A DNA stretch of 64,000 nt. Origin: Candidatus Sumerlaeaceae bacterium (GTDB lineage Bacteria; Sumerlaeota; Sumerlaeia; Sumerlaeales; Sumerlaeaceae). The notes below the pieces were generated by a model. It was given only the letters and a program-made list of their open reading frames with translations. It was not told where the DNA came from and ran no database searches. A program made the position numbers and the translations under genes. Shown one piece after another: positions 25,886 through 34,903 of this stretch (the stretch's first letter is position 1; every line of letters begins with the position of its first letter). Where the stretch lies: NCBI GenBank assembly GCA_026418615.1, contig JAOAAY010000003.1:1-64000 (forward strand). The letters are read 5' to 3'.

Positions 25886-26929
25886 TTAGAACAGGTTCCA
25901 GTCCTCGACGCCTGCAGGGTTCGGGATGTTCCACGCAGAGATCGAGTTGTTGGTCAGCAGGAAAAACGCCCGCTTGCCCGCGACATCGAACGCGACATCG
26001 CCCGAGCCGTTCCCGTTGTCCGCAGGTGTCGGGTTTTGCAGCGATTGAGCCGTTTCGGCAAAACCGACGGCCGACTGGGTGCCGACATTAACATTGTAAA
26101 TTACGCCCGGGATAGCATTGGGTGCCGTGCCGGCACGGCTGGGCCCCGTACCCAAGTACAGTTTGTCTGGCGCAAACTGCCGTACAGCGATCGGGCCGTA
26201 GCCGCGGAAGTCATCAGCAACACCAAAGAGCCCGGCACCGGTCGCATCGCGGAGCGTAGGCGTGGTTTGCTCAGTGACGGCTGACGCGGCTTTGCGCGTC
26301 CAGAAACTGGTGGCATCCGTATGCCACGCCACCGGCTGAATGCCAATAAAGGCCGGGTTCGTGGGCGTGAGCGTGCTGGCGATATTGAAGTTATCGCCAT
26401 CAACGGTCGTGTAAATGTTCAGCGAGGCATTTCCGCTGCCCGTCACGATGATTTTGGTGCCGACGCCAGACCCAATGACATCCACATCGTCACCCAAGCG
26501 GGCCGGAACTCCGGTCTGAGTATGCGCGACAATCGCCGGAGTGGTTTCGTCTGTGTGAATGTAAATTTTAAATGTTGATGTCGCGGCGGCCAGGTTGGTA
26601 ACAAAGATGCGCCCGTCACCGGCCACGCGCACCTTGTTCAGCACGAAAGTGCCACCAGTATAAACCGTGTTGTCTATGAAGGGCGTCACCTCTGCGCCAG
26701 TGGCAGCATTCAAACGACGCACGGCGTTAGCGGACCCGTCACGATCGGCCACGAGCAAGTTACCCGTTGATGGATTATAAGCCATGCCACGCGTAGTATT
26801 ACCAGCATTGAGCCACGCTGGCGCTCCGGCTTGGCTGTCATCCAAACGCCAAATCAGCGTCAATGTTTCGGTTGCCATCGCGGGCATGGCGAGCGTCGCG
26901 AGGGCGAGAACTGCTAATAGTCTCCGCAT
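25886..26929 (-). CDS. Exported protein of unknown function, beta-propeller-like
   Basis: 347 residues with signal peptide MRRLLAVLALATLAMPAMA. The ATG at 26929 has GGAGG 6 bases upstream, settling the start against the longer track form. The mature part contains recurring segments such as TTRGMAYNPSTGNLLVADRDG, NKVRVAGDGRIFVTNLA and DKLYLGTGPS that look like blades of a propeller, with TLIWRLDDSQAGAPAWL at the front as in some exported DUF4623-like proteins. No catalytic motif is visible. It is a monocistronic unit with its own promoter and a strong terminator, and may be abundant. Surface or periplasmic location. Confidence 0.75.
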   Translation of the reverse strand: MRRLLAVLALATLAMPAMATETLTLIWRLDDSQAGAPAWLNAGNTTRGMAYNPSTGNLLVADRDGSANAVRRLNAATGAEVTPFIDNTVYTGGTFVLNKVRVAGDGRIFVTNLAAATSTFKIYIHTDETTPAIVAHTQTGVPARLGDDVDVIGSGVGTKIIVTGSGNASLNIYTTVDGDNFNIASTLTPTNPAFIGIQPVAWHTDATSFWTRKAASAVTEQTTPTLRDATGAGLFGVADDFRGYGPIAVRQFAPDKLYLGTGPSRAGTAPNAIPGVIYNVNVGTQSAVGFAETAQSLQNPTPADNGNGSGDVAFDVAGKRAFFLLTNNSISAWNIPNPAGVEDWNLF

Positions 26930-26996
26930 ACTTAACCTCCAGATAAATTTTTGGGTTGCCCGGGGGGCGGACACAACCCCTGCAACCTAAGGTGTG

Positions 26997-27025
26997 TGTA
27001 TCTCGCACGCCGCCCACGGCGTCAA
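26997..27025 (-). promoter_or_regulatory. Candidate sigma-70 promoter for the exported protein gene
   Basis: In minus-strand sense TTGACG and GATACA are separated by exactly 17 bases, about 60 bases before the ATG. A GGGTTG/CAACCC inverted repeat (26953-26979) lies in the predicted leader. Confidence 0.45.
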
Positions 27026-27618
27026 CAAAAAGATGCAGTCTGCGCAAAAAAAAACACCGCACGCTTTCGCAGACATAAAGAATTCGTAAATTGCTGATAG
27101 CAAACAACTTACGGCTTTTTTCGTTGCTCGAAAAATTAGCGAAACATGGAAATTCTTCTGTTGCTCTTGCCAATCAGAACCGATCAGCACCCGAGAGCAC
27201 TTCCGGAACGGCAAATCGAATCCCGCACCGGCTCAAGTCACACCAACGCGCCTAGACCAACGCTCGGTGTGCTCCTGAAGATGCAATCGCAAATGCTTGC
27301 GCGGGGTCGAAGACCAACTTGGGTAGCCATGCATTCAACGACTGTCGTCCAAGAGGATTTCTGGATGGTGAACCCATCGGAAGGGTAAACGCTTTTACGA
27401 GCAAACTCCGCGTGTCTGCCGCTTCACGCGGGTAATACCCTGGGTGGTCTTTTTGCCTGCGCCGGTGAACATGGCCGCCCCCCAAATTTAATCTGTAACC
27501 GCGCCCGGACCTGCATTTCACCGGTCGGGGCGTGATGGCTCCCTCCGCGCCCAAGAACGGCGCTGCCGAATACCAGAACAGGCGGAGCGTGTATAATAAC
27601 TGCGGACAATCAAACCTT
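27026..27618. other. Intergenic region between the exported protein gene and dxs
   Basis: About 590 bases with no convincing gene. The first 120 bases are AT-rich and hold a 9-A run flanked by GTCTGCG and CGCAGAC arms (27038-27074) and a small TTGCT/AGCAA hairpin. The remainder contains short ORFs of implausible composition. A TATAAT (27592-27597) lies 22 bases upstream of the dxs ATG with no good -35 element. Confidence 0.5.
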
Positions 27619-29559
27619 ATGATCACTCTTGACGAGATCGGCTCTCCGGCCGACATACGCCACCTTTCCGTCGCCGAACTGACCCGTCTGGCAGAGGAGA
27701 TTCGCCAGACCATTTTGAAAACCGTGTCCATCAACGGCGGGCATTTGGCCTCGTCGTTGGGGGCGGTGGAACTGACGCTGGCGCTCCACACAGTGTTTGA
27801 CACGCCGCGGGACCGCTTGGTGTGGGATGTCGGGCACCAAGGGTATCCGCACAAAATTTTGACCGGCCGCTACCGCGTCTTTCACACGCTGCGTAAACCC
27901 GACGGCATCAGCGGTTTTTTGCGCCGCTGCGAAAGCGAGTACGATGTGTTTGGCGCGGGTCACGCAGGCACCTCCATTAGCGCCGCAGTGGGATTGGCCA
28001 AGGCGCGCGACCTCTTGGGGTTGAACCACAAGGTCGTGGCGGTCATCGGCGACGGCTCGCTGACCTGCGGACTGCCGTTCGAGGGGCTCAACAACGGCGG
28101 GCACCTTCAGACGGACATGCTCGTGGTGCTCAACGATAACGAGATGTCCATCACGGAAAATGTGGGCGCACTCTCGCGCTACCTGAACTGGATCGTCCAG
28201 TCGCCCCTGTACAACAAATCCAAGCAAGAAGCGCGGGAATTGGTTCTGCGCACTCCGGTCGGCAAGCAGGTCAAGCGCATTGTGCACCGGCTCGAGGAGT
28301 CCACCAAAGGCCTCATCCTGCCGTCCATCTTTTTCGAGGATCTCGGGTTTCGCTACATCGGGCCGGTGGACGGTCATAACCTGGAAGAACTCATCGGCAC
28401 CCTGCGCCGCATCCGGGATTTCAAGGGGCCGGTGCTGCTTCACGCCGTCACGCGCAAGGGAAAAGGCTACAAACTGGCCGAGGGTGACGCCGTTTTTTGG
28501 CATTCGCCTCCCAACTTTGAGGTGGACACGGGCGCGTACCGCAAATCAGCGGCGGTGACCTACACGAGCGTCTACGGCGACACCTTGTGCCGGTTGGCGG
28601 AGCGCGATCCGCGAATCGTGGCCATCACGGCGGCCATGGCCACGGGCACGGGGCTGGTGGAATTCTCGCAGAAGTTCCCGCAGCGCTTTCTGGATGTCGG
28701 CATCGCCGAGGCTCACGCCGTGACCAGCGCGGCAGGGCTGGCCATCGAAGGGCTCCGGCCGTTTGTCACCATTTATTCGACCTTCCTCCAACGCGCGTTC
28801 GACTCGATCGTTCACGATGTGGCTCTGCAAAACCTTCCGGTGGTTTTTGCCATGGATCGCGCAGGCTTGGTGGGCAACGACGGGCCGACCCATCACGGGC
28901 TGCTCGATGTGGCTTATCTTCGCATCATCCCGAACATGGTGGTGATGGCGCCTCGCGACGGCGATGAATTGCGCGACATGATCCTCACGGCGGCCCACTA
29001 CACGGCCGGCCCGATTGCGTTTCGGTATCCCCGCGCAGCGGCTCCGGCGACGGAGGGGCGGGAGCCGCGCGAACTGCCCATCGGTGTGGCGGAGATGGTG
29101 CGGGAAACGGACGGCCCTGTGGCGATTCTCTCATACGGGCATGTTTTTGCGAATGTCATGGCCGCGGCGGATGCGCTGGCCGCGGAAGGGATTGACGCAA
29201 CCGTGGTTAATGCGCGTTTCGTAAAACCCTTGGATCGTGCGATGCTGCGGCGCGTGGCCGCTGCGCATCCCGTGATCGTCAGCGTGGAGGATGCCGCTGC
29301 GGCGGGCGGATTCGGCAGCGCGGTCAACGAAGCGTTCCTCGATATGGGCCTGAACGCCCGCTGCCACATCATCGGTGTGCCTGATGTTTTTGTGGAGCAT
29401 GGGGATCAGGCCACGCAGCAGGACATCTGCGGCCTTTCGCCGATGCGCATCGCGGAGCGCGTGCGCGGGTTGGTGGCGCGTCTGGTGCCGGGGGCGGCGG
29501 GGGACTCCGCCGGGGCCGTCAGCGCAGTTCCAGCAGCAGTGACCGCAACGCGTCGTTGA
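27619..29559 (+). CDS. dxs: 1-deoxy-D-xylulose-5-phosphate synthase
   Basis: Thiamine-diphosphate enzyme that condenses pyruvate and glyceraldehyde 3-phosphate in the first step of the MEP isoprenoid pathway. The 646-residue protein has HLASSLGAVELTLALH, WDVGHQGYPHKILTGR, the ThDP/Mg motif GDGSLTCGLPFEGLNN, NDNEMSITENVG, the catalytic Glu in GIAEAHAVTSAAG (canonical EQH, here EAH) and the C-terminal transketolase domain (VSVEDAAAAGGFGSAV). The ATG at 27619 fits homologues; the track extends 29 codons upstream. The C-terminal tail is Ala-rich and runs 41 bases into the convergent hydrolase gene. Confidence 0.97.
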   Translation: MITLDEIGSPADIRHLSVAELTRLAEEIRQTILKTVSINGGHLASSLGAVELTLALHTVFDTPRDRLVWDVGHQGYPHKILTGRYRVFHTLRKPDGISGFLRRCESEYDVFGAGHAGTSISAAVGLAKARDLLGLNHKVVAVIGDGSLTCGLPFEGLNNGGHLQTDMLVVLNDNEMSITENVGALSRYLNWIVQSPLYNKSKQEARELVLRTPVGKQVKRIVHRLEESTKGLILPSIFFEDLGFRYIGPVDGHNLEELIGTLRRIRDFKGPVLLHAVTRKGKGYKLAEGDAVFWHSPPNFEVDTGAYRKSAAVTYTSVYGDTLCRLAERDPRIVAITAAMATGTGLVEFSQKFPQRFLDVGIAEAHAVTSAAGLAIEGLRPFVTIYSTFLQRAFDSIVHDVALQNLPVVFAMDRAGLVGNDGPTHHGLLDVAYLRIIPNMVVMAPRDGDELRDMILTAAHYTAGPIAFRYPRAAAPATEGREPRELPIGVAEMVRETDGPVAILSYGHVFANVMAAADALAAEGIDATVVNARFVKPLDRAMLRRVAAAHPVIVSVEDAAAAGGFGSAVNEAFLDMGLNARCHIIGVPDVFVEHGDQATQQDICGLSPMRIAERVRGLVARLVPGAAGDSAGAVSAVPAAVTATRR

Positions 29560-30304
29560 GCGGGTTGGGATTTTCGAGCGGCGCCAGATGCCCGGCCTCG
29601 GGAATCGTCAGGAAGCGGCTCCCGCGGATAAGCCGCGCCATTTCCTCCATCAGCGAGGGCGGTGTGACGCGATCCTGTTCACCACTGACCACGAGGGTGG
29701 GAACCTTGATGGCTGCAAGGTCCGGGGTGGAATCCGGCCGGTTGCGCATGGCCTGAAGCGCCCCGATGATCGCGGCGGGTTTGGCCTCGAGGGTCCATTG
29801 ACGCAACTCGGTGACCAATTCCCTGTTGGCTGCGCGGGTGGCCTCGCTAATGAGGTTGTCTGCGACAAATTCGCACAGGAAATCGGTGCCCTGATGGCGC
29901 ACCTGATGAATCATGGCGTCGCGGCGTGTGCGGGCTTCGGGCGAGTCAGCCTCGGCCCGTGTGTTGCATAGGGCCAAGCCGAGCACTCGTTCGGGGAAGC
30001 GCCGCAAAAATTCGAGTACGATATAGCCGCCCATGGAGCACCCGACGAATACGGCGCGGCGCACCCCGTGGGCGTCGAGCGTGTGGCGAACATCCGTCGC
30101 GAACACCGTCATGGAAAAATCCGCATCAGCCGGCACGCGCGACCGTCCGAATCCGCGAGTGTCGAGCGCCAAACAATCCGCCGCCGCCGCAAGCCCCGAT
30201 ATCTGATGGCGCCACATGCGGGAATCGAGAGGGAAGGCGTGAAGAAACACGACCGTTCTGGCATCACGCCGCCCGCAGCGACTAACCTGCGCGTGCAATT
30301 CCAT
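29519..30304 (-). CDS. Alpha/beta-fold hydrolase
   Basis: 261-residue cytosolic hydrolase. Visible elements are the oxyanion strand VVFLHAFPLDSRMW, ALDTRGFGRS, the nucleophile elbow VGCSMGGYI with Ser, the acid region VVSGEQDRVTP and the catalytic His in PEAGHLAPLENP. The layout matches esterases, 3-oxoadipate enol-lactonases and MenH-like enzymes; the substrate cannot be assigned. It is tail-to-tail with dxs and overlaps its 3' end by 41 bases. Start ATG is clear. Confidence 0.9.
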   Translation of the reverse strand: MELHAQVSRCGRRDARTVVFLHAFPLDSRMWRHQISGLAAAADCLALDTRGFGRSRVPADADFSMTVFATDVRHTLDAHGVRRAVFVGCSMGGYIVLEFLRRFPERVLGLALCNTRAEADSPEARTRRDAMIHQVRHQGTDFLCEFVADNLISEATRAANRELVTELRQWTLEAKPAAIIGALQAMRNRPDSTPDLAAIKVPTLVVSGEQDRVTPPSLMEEMARLIRGSRFLTIPEAGHLAPLENPNPLNDALRSLLLELR

Positions 30305-30413
30305 GCCCGTTTACCCCCGTGGCGGTCTCGACTGATGCCAATCTGAGGAGACCAAACCTTTCCCGAGACCCAGCGGTCACTACTACACACACTGGACGAT
30401 CGGAGATGCAAAC

Positions 30414-32756
30414 ATGAAAATCGCGATAACGGCTGGGAGGCGCCCGTGGCGGGCCGGGGTGCGGGCAATCCGCAGGGCCATGGTCATGGGATTGGTTGGC
30501 GTGCTATCGGGGCCCGCCTTCGGGTTGGGCATCCTTGTGCCGCGTCCGCCCGAGGCGTTGCCCGTCAGGCTCGGAGCGGCGGAGGTCCGAGTAGAGATCA
30601 ACAATAATGTGGCCAAGACGCGCGTCGTGCAGGAGTTCGAGAACCCCAACCCGCGGCAACTGGAGGCCGACTTCATGTTCCCGGTGCCGAGAGGAGCCGA
30701 TGTCACGGACTTCGTGCTTTACATGAACGGCAAACCAGTGAGCGGCGAGGTGATCGAGAGGGACAAGGCCCGGGAGATTTACGAGGGCATTGTGCGGCGG
30801 ATGAAGGACCCGGGACTGCTGGAATGGGTGGATTACAACCTTTTCAAGGTACGCGTCTTTCCTGTGCCTGCCAACGGCCAAACAAAGATCGAACTGGAAT
30901 TTGCTCAGGTTGTGCCGGCAGACCAGGGTGTTTACCGTTACACTTTCCCGCTGCGCGGGCCGCGCAGCGATAGGGCCGGGCAGAGCCGTGGGAGCAAGGC
31001 GGTCAAGTTTGGCATTGAGATCAAGGCCGACGAGCCTGTCCGGAATGTTTATTCTCCGTCGCACCCGCTCGAAACGGACACAGCCAACCCGAAACAAGTA
31101 CGCGTGACCGTGCCGGAAGGAAAATTGTCTCCCGATTCGGACTTTGTCATGTTTTACGAATACTCGAGCAAGGATGTAGCCCTGAGCCTGCTGGCCACGC
31201 GGCCGGGCTCCAGCGACGGGTATTTTTCGCTCGTTTTGAGTCCGCCCATAGCGGCCGAGGGCGCGCCGCAGACCCCGTCGGATGTGGTCTTTGTGCTCGA
31301 TACGAGCGGTTCGATGCTCGACGACAACAAGATCGAGCAAGCGCGCAAGGCGTTGGCCTACTGCGTGAGCCAGTTGCGCGAGTCAGACCGCTTCAACATC
31401 GTGCGGTTTTCGACCGGGGTGGATCAATTGCATCCGGGTCTGCAACAGGCCACGAAGGAAGCCATCGAGGAAGCGCGTCGGTGGATCGAAGGTCTGAAGG
31501 CCTCCGGGGGCACAAACATCAGCGAGGCGCTGGCCAAGGCCCTGGCGCTACGGGGCGAGGCAAAAGACGAGTCGCGGATCTTCACCGTGGTGTTCATCAC
31601 GGATGGGCTTCCAACCGTTGGTGTGACGGACCCCGACCGCATCCTGAGCGAGGTGAAAGAGAAGAGCGCGGGCAATGTCCGGCTGTTCACCTTTGGCGTG
31701 GGGTTCGATGTCAATACCCGCCTGCTGGACCGGCTCGCCGATGAGACGCGGGCGACGGCGGATTACATCAAGCCGGGAGAGAATCTGGAGGCGCCCATCG
31801 CGCGTTTCTTCGACAAAATCAGCCGACCGGCCATGACAGGGCTAAAACTGGAAATCCCGGGCGCGCAGGTCTATGACCTTTACCCTAAGAATTTGCCGGA
31901 TTTATTCTACGGAACGCAGTTGACCGTGCTGGGTCGCTACAAGGCGGCGGGACCGTCAGCGATCAAATTGACAGGCAGCGTCGCCGGCAAACCGGTGGAG
32001 TTTGTCTACGAAAAGACTTTCCCCGAGACCGAAACGGGCAACGCGTTTGTGGAGAAACTGTGGGGGACGCGAAAAATTGCCTACCTGCTCGATGAGATCC
32101 GGCAACATGGCGAGTCGCGGGAACTGAAAGACGAAGTGGTGGCTCTGGCGAAGAGGTACGGCGTGGTAACACCGTACACTTCGTTCCTCGTGGCGGAAGA
32201 CGAACCTGTAACGCGCGAGCAGCCCGTGGCTCGCCGGGCTGAGCCGCGGTGGGATCGGCGCGTTGGAGGGCCGGTTCCCAGCGAAAGGGTTGGAATGCCG
32301 GCGGTCGCCCAAGACGGGCAGTTCTTCGACACTCCGTCCGCCGCGCTGGCCCGCAAGTCGGCCGAGGCGGCCCCGCCTGCGGCCTTATCGCTTCAAGCCC
32401 AGAGTGGGCAGGAGGCGGTGAGGGCCTCCATGATGGTTTCGGAACTCAAGCGCGCTCAGCGGGTGACGGAGGGGGGGGCGACGATGCGATCGGCATCCGG
32501 CCGCACTTTCGTGTGGGCTGGTGACGGTTATGTGGATTCGGACATTGGGCCGGAGGACCGCACAATATTGAGAATCAAGTACTTGAGCGACGCCTACTTT
32601 GCCGCCTTGCGGCTTGTACCGGACCTCAAGGATGCCTTTGCGCTTGGGGAGCGGGTGCGGATCAAAACGGCCCGCGGCGTGGTCGAAATCGGGCCGGAAG
32701 GTAAGGAAACGCTCGATGCCGGGGACGAGGAAATCCTGCTCAGCGCGAAAAAATGA
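30414..32756 (+). CDS. Exported VIT and von Willebrand factor A domain protein
   Basis: 780 residues. An N-terminal signal-like segment (AMVMGLVGVLSGPAFG) is followed by a VIT domain (NNVAKTRVVQEFENPNPRQLEADFMFPVPRGA..YMNGKPVSGEVIERDKAREIYEG), then a VWA domain with the metal site DTSGSM (VVFVLDTSGSMLDDNK) and TDGLPTVG. The C-terminal 200 residues are of unknown fold. This inter-alpha-trypsin-inhibitor-like layout is common in Gram-negative exported proteins and suggests adhesion or complex assembly. GGAG lies 8 bases before the ATG. A strong terminator follows 150 bases downstream. Confidence 0.92.
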   Translation: MKIAITAGRRPWRAGVRAIRRAMVMGLVGVLSGPAFGLGILVPRPPEALPVRLGAAEVRVEINNNVAKTRVVQEFENPNPRQLEADFMFPVPRGADVTDFVLYMNGKPVSGEVIERDKAREIYEGIVRRMKDPGLLEWVDYNLFKVRVFPVPANGQTKIELEFAQVVPADQGVYRYTFPLRGPRSDRAGQSRGSKAVKFGIEIKADEPVRNVYSPSHPLETDTANPKQVRVTVPEGKLSPDSDFVMFYEYSSKDVALSLLATRPGSSDGYFSLVLSPPIAAEGAPQTPSDVVFVLDTSGSMLDDNKIEQARKALAYCVSQLRESDRFNIVRFSTGVDQLHPGLQQATKEAIEEARRWIEGLKASGGTNISEALAKALALRGEAKDESRIFTVVFITDGLPTVGVTDPDRILSEVKEKSAGNVRLFTFGVGFDVNTRLLDRLADETRATADYIKPGENLEAPIARFFDKISRPAMTGLKLEIPGAQVYDLYPKNLPDLFYGTQLTVLGRYKAAGPSAIKLTGSVAGKPVEFVYEKTFPETETGNAFVEKLWGTRKIAYLLDEIRQHGESRELKDEVVALAKRYGVVTPYTSFLVAEDEPVTREQPVARRAEPRWDRRVGGPVPSERVGMPAVAQDGQFFDTPSAALARKSAEAAPPAALSLQAQSGQEAVRASMMVSELKRAQRVTEGGATMRSASGRTFVWAGDGYVDSDIGPEDRTILRIKYLSDAYFAALRLVPDLKDAFALGERVRIKTARGVVEIGPEGKETLDAGDEEILLSAKK

Positions 32757-32908
32757 AAAAAATGCAACCGGCGGGAACCTGAATCGGGAACCGGTGTCTC
32801 ATTCACCGTAACACCCGAACCGGACGCCGAAAAGCGGACGGATTGACAAGACAACCAGCGACTGTCCCCAGCGACAGTTTTCCATAACCTCCTAACCTCA
32901 AGATTAGG

Positions 32909-32937
32909 CCCTCGGGCAACCGGGGGTCTTTTCTTTT
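32909..32937 (+). terminator. Intrinsic terminator downstream of the VIT/VWA gene
   Basis: A 7-bp GC-rich stem (CCCTCGG / CCGGGGG with one T-G pair) closes a GCAA tetraloop and is followed by TCTTTTCTTTT. Confidence 0.88.
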
Positions 32938-32969
32938 GGGGTAAGGTCGCTATCAGCGGACCAACAAGG

Positions 32970-33530
32970 CTATTGCCTCACGCGCCAAATGTCGCCCGGG
33001 CTGACCACGCCGTTGGTGGGGTCATATGTATAGCGAGCGAGTATCTCCGGCTGCGGCTGGGGCTTGGAGGGGTCGTATCGGGTCCAGTCGAGATCGAAAA
33101 TGCCGTCGGGCCCGGCACTCCAGACGATCCAGCCGTTCGGGGGTGCGTAGTATCCGAAGGTCTGGTTCGGCTGCTCCACGAACGGATCGGCAGGAAGAGA
33201 AACGATGTAGGAGATTGGCGTGGTCAGCGACGCGATGCGGGGTTGGACGCTGGGAGCGCGAAAAGAGGGAATTGGCCCTTGCAAGTGGGCGGCGAGGGCG
33301 TCTGCCAAACTCGGCCGGCGCAACAGATGAGCGGGATCCGTCGTCCAAGCCGGATAGGCATTGTTGTCAACGAAATAGGTTTCGATGGCAGTCGCCAGAC
33401 TGCGTTGATCCGCGCGCACTTGTTTGACTTTGCGCATTATGGCCGCTTCGGCGGAGGCATCTTGGCCGAAGGCAGAAGTGGTGAAGACCGCCGCAAGCAC
33501 GGCAGCCCCGAGGGAAAGGCAAATCCTCAT
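32970..33530 (-). CDS. Sec-exported protein with a pseudopilin-like globular domain
   Basis: About 186 residues. It starts with a conventional Sec signal, MRICLSLGAAVLAAVFTTSAFGQ, not a prepilin leader. The mature protein resembles the globular part of the window's prepilin: KVKQVRADQRSLATAIETYFVDNNAYP, WSAGPDGIFDLD and the tail YDPTNGVVSPGDIWRVR. Without the hydrophobic N-terminal helix it could not enter a pilus in the normal way, so it is probably a soluble periplasmic relative. The ATG at 33530 is preceded by a G-rich ribosome-binding region; the track form is 23 codons longer and lacks a signal. Confidence 0.8.
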   Translation of the reverse strand: MRICLSLGAAVLAAVFTTSAFGQDASAEAAIMRKVKQVRADQRSLATAIETYFVDNNAYPAWTTDPAHLLRRPSLADALAAHLQGPIPSFRAPSVQPRIASLTTPISYIVSLPADPFVEQPNQTFGYYAPPNGWIVWSAGPDGIFDLDWTRYDPSKPQPQPEILARYTYDPTNGVVSPGDIWRVRQ

Positions 33531-34020
33531 CGTAGTACCCCCCTTTGGAATTGCACTTGAAGCGCGTCTGTCGCGGCGCTTACAGAGTGTCAAGCGCAAG
33601 TGTCGACAGATACAAGCCGATGCCGGCTGGGTTGCGCAGTGGTGCCGACCGGCCGCAGAGGAGCAGATTCAACAATTCCCAGTTTTGCCCCGTGGGGCGT
33701 GCCGATTGAAGAGGCGCCAGACCCGCGCACGCAAGGGCGGTGCCGCAGATCAAGGCCATGATAAAGGTTTTATTGTTCGGTTGGACTGCAGACAGCAGAC
33801 ACGCACCGGGAATCATAACCATTGATTGGCCAACTCCGAGCGACCGCGGGCTGAGCCAAAACGCTGCGCACTCGGGTTTTCGAATCGTTTGACATTGCCG
33901 CGTGGCCTGGCGATTGACCCGCTGACGAAGGGGAGGCGTGCCATCCAGGCCGAAAATAAATGCCTGCGCGCAGAGTAAGCGGAAATCCGGTGACCTGTAA
34001 CTGCGCCCGTCTGGCGCTGT
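33531..34020. other. Intergenic region before tRNA-Lys
   Basis: About 490 bases. A perfect TTGACA occurs at 33889-33894, 127 bases before the tRNA, but no good -10 follows at normal spacing. A minus-strand ORF of 80 codons (33580-33822) is present but weak. I see nothing else supportable. Confidence 0.4.
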
Positions 34021-34096
34021 GGCCCGTTAGCTCAATTGGTAGAGCAGCAGACTCTTAATCTGTTGGTTCAAGGTTCGAGTCCTTGACGGGTCACCA
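34021..34096 (+). tRNA. tRNA-Lys (CTT anticodon)
   Basis: A full cloverleaf of 76 nt: acceptor GGCCCGT/ACGGGTC, D arm GCTC/GAGC, anticodon stem GCAGA/TCTGT with loop CTCTTAA, T arm with GGTTCGAGTCC, discriminator A and encoded CCA. The anticodon CTT reads AAG lysine codons. Confidence 0.97.
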
Positions 34097-34187
34097 GTCG
34101 CAGGACTTCATCAGGAACTCCGGTCAACGGGCATCTTGCGCAAGTTGCGTTCGTGGGCTTCGCGGCTCGAAGCGTGCCTTCAAGGCG

Positions 34188-34337
34188 TCATAGATTTTTC
34201 ACACTTCTGCCGGCTTTGGAGAGGGCGCGGCCGGTGCCGTCAATGGCGCTGCCCACTGTGGAGCAACCGGAGAGGAGCAGCATGGCGGCAAATGTCACGA
34301 GCAGCCAACCAGTTCGGTGAGTCTTGCACTTCATCAT
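34188..34337 (-). CDS. Entericidin-like small lipoprotein
   Basis: 49-residue product too short for the ORF track: MMKCKTHRTGWLLVTFAAML, then LLLSGC as lipobox and a mature peptide of 25 residues, CSTVGSAIDGTGRALSKAG plus a short basic end. The mature sequence resembles entericidin-type lipoproteins (small, Gly/Ala/Lys, amphipathic). GGAG lies 5 bases before the first ATG. In enterics such peptides are stress- or toxin/antidote-like membrane lipoproteins; that role here is inference. It lies between tRNA-Lys and another small exported gene, all on separate transcripts judging by the terminator at 34437. Confidence 0.75.
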   Translation of the reverse strand: MMKCKTHRTGWLLVTFAAMLLLSGCSTVGSAIDGTGRALSKAGRSVKNL

Positions 34338-34436
34338 TCTGTCTCCGCATGGATTTGGGGTGGGCTCTTTGGTTCAATCGCGGTCCTGGCGCAATCGTTT
34401 ACAACGCACTGACCGCTTCCGCACGAGCCGTCAAAG

Positions 34437-34468
34437 AAAATGGCACAGGCCGAAGCCTGCGCCATTTT
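34437..34468 (-). terminator. Intrinsic, probably bidirectional terminator after the 53-residue exported protein
   Basis: AAAATGGC-A-CAGGC / GCCTG-C-GCCATTTT forms a long stem with one mismatch and a CGAA loop, flanked by A and T runs on both sides. In minus-strand sense it is followed by TTTTCTTT. Confidence 0.85.
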
Positions 34469-34527
34469 GTCGCGGAAGCCTCATCACGAGGCGACAAGAT
34501 GTCCCGTAGGGCACAGGCCCACAGGGG

Positions 34528-34689
34528 TTACTTTTTCGACTCGCTCTCTGTCGTCTTGCCGTCCTTATCACACGGCTTCTTACATTCGGTTTGCTGCTCA
34601 GCCTTCTTCTTTTCGCAACATGCGGATCCAGCATAGGCATTCAGGGACACCATGGTAACCAGCATGATTGTGGCGATGATACGCAACAT
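34528..34689 (-). CDS. Small exported Cys/Lys-rich protein
   Basis: 53 residues, below the track cut-off. A signal peptide MLRIIATIMLVTMVSLNAYA precedes a short mature peptide GSACCEKKKAEQQTECKKPC ending DGKTTESESKK. Four cysteines (CC, C, C) in a charged, probably unstructured peptide suggest metal binding or disulfide chemistry in the periplasm. A strong GGAGGG lies 8 bases before the ATG. It resembles its neighbour at 34904 in size, charge and export, and has its own terminator at 34437-34468. No named family recognised. Confidence 0.75.
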   Translation of the reverse strand: MLRIIATIMLVTMVSLNAYAGSACCEKKKAEQQTECKKPCDKDGKTTESESKK

Positions 34690-34820
34690 GACGGGGGCCC
34701 TCCGGAGGGTTTATTCGTACAACCTTAGGTGCAGCAGTGCGGTTTAAGGACAAACTCAGTACTTATTCATGCCCGCGCCTTCCTCGAACCGAGGTGGCTG
34801 CGGTTTCCCAGTCGTTGCGC

Positions 34821-34857
34821 AAAAAAAAACGGCTCAGAGGTCTTAAACCTCCGAGCC
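34821..34857 (-). terminator. Intrinsic terminator of the 68-residue exported protein gene
   Basis: GGCTC-A-GAGGT / ACCTC-C-GAGCC forms an 11-position stem with one mismatch and a CTTAA loop, followed in minus-strand sense by nine T. A second perfect palindrome GGGGCTTAAGCCCC (34878-34891) lies between it and the stop codon. Confidence 0.92.
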
Positions 34858-34903
34858 ACAGAATCCCTGCTCAACGGGGGGCTTAAGCCCCATTGCGGGA
34901 AAG

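Noticed and set aside
27252-27854. 200-codon minus ORF over the dxs 5' region
   Set aside because: Overlaps the conserved N-terminus of DXS on the other strand and has an implausible sequence.
33580-33822. 80-codon minus ORF with a weakly signal-like start
   Set aside because: No proper lipobox (ALAC lacks the -3 Leu), Leu-rich nonsense-like C-terminus, and it occupies the upstream region of the next gene.
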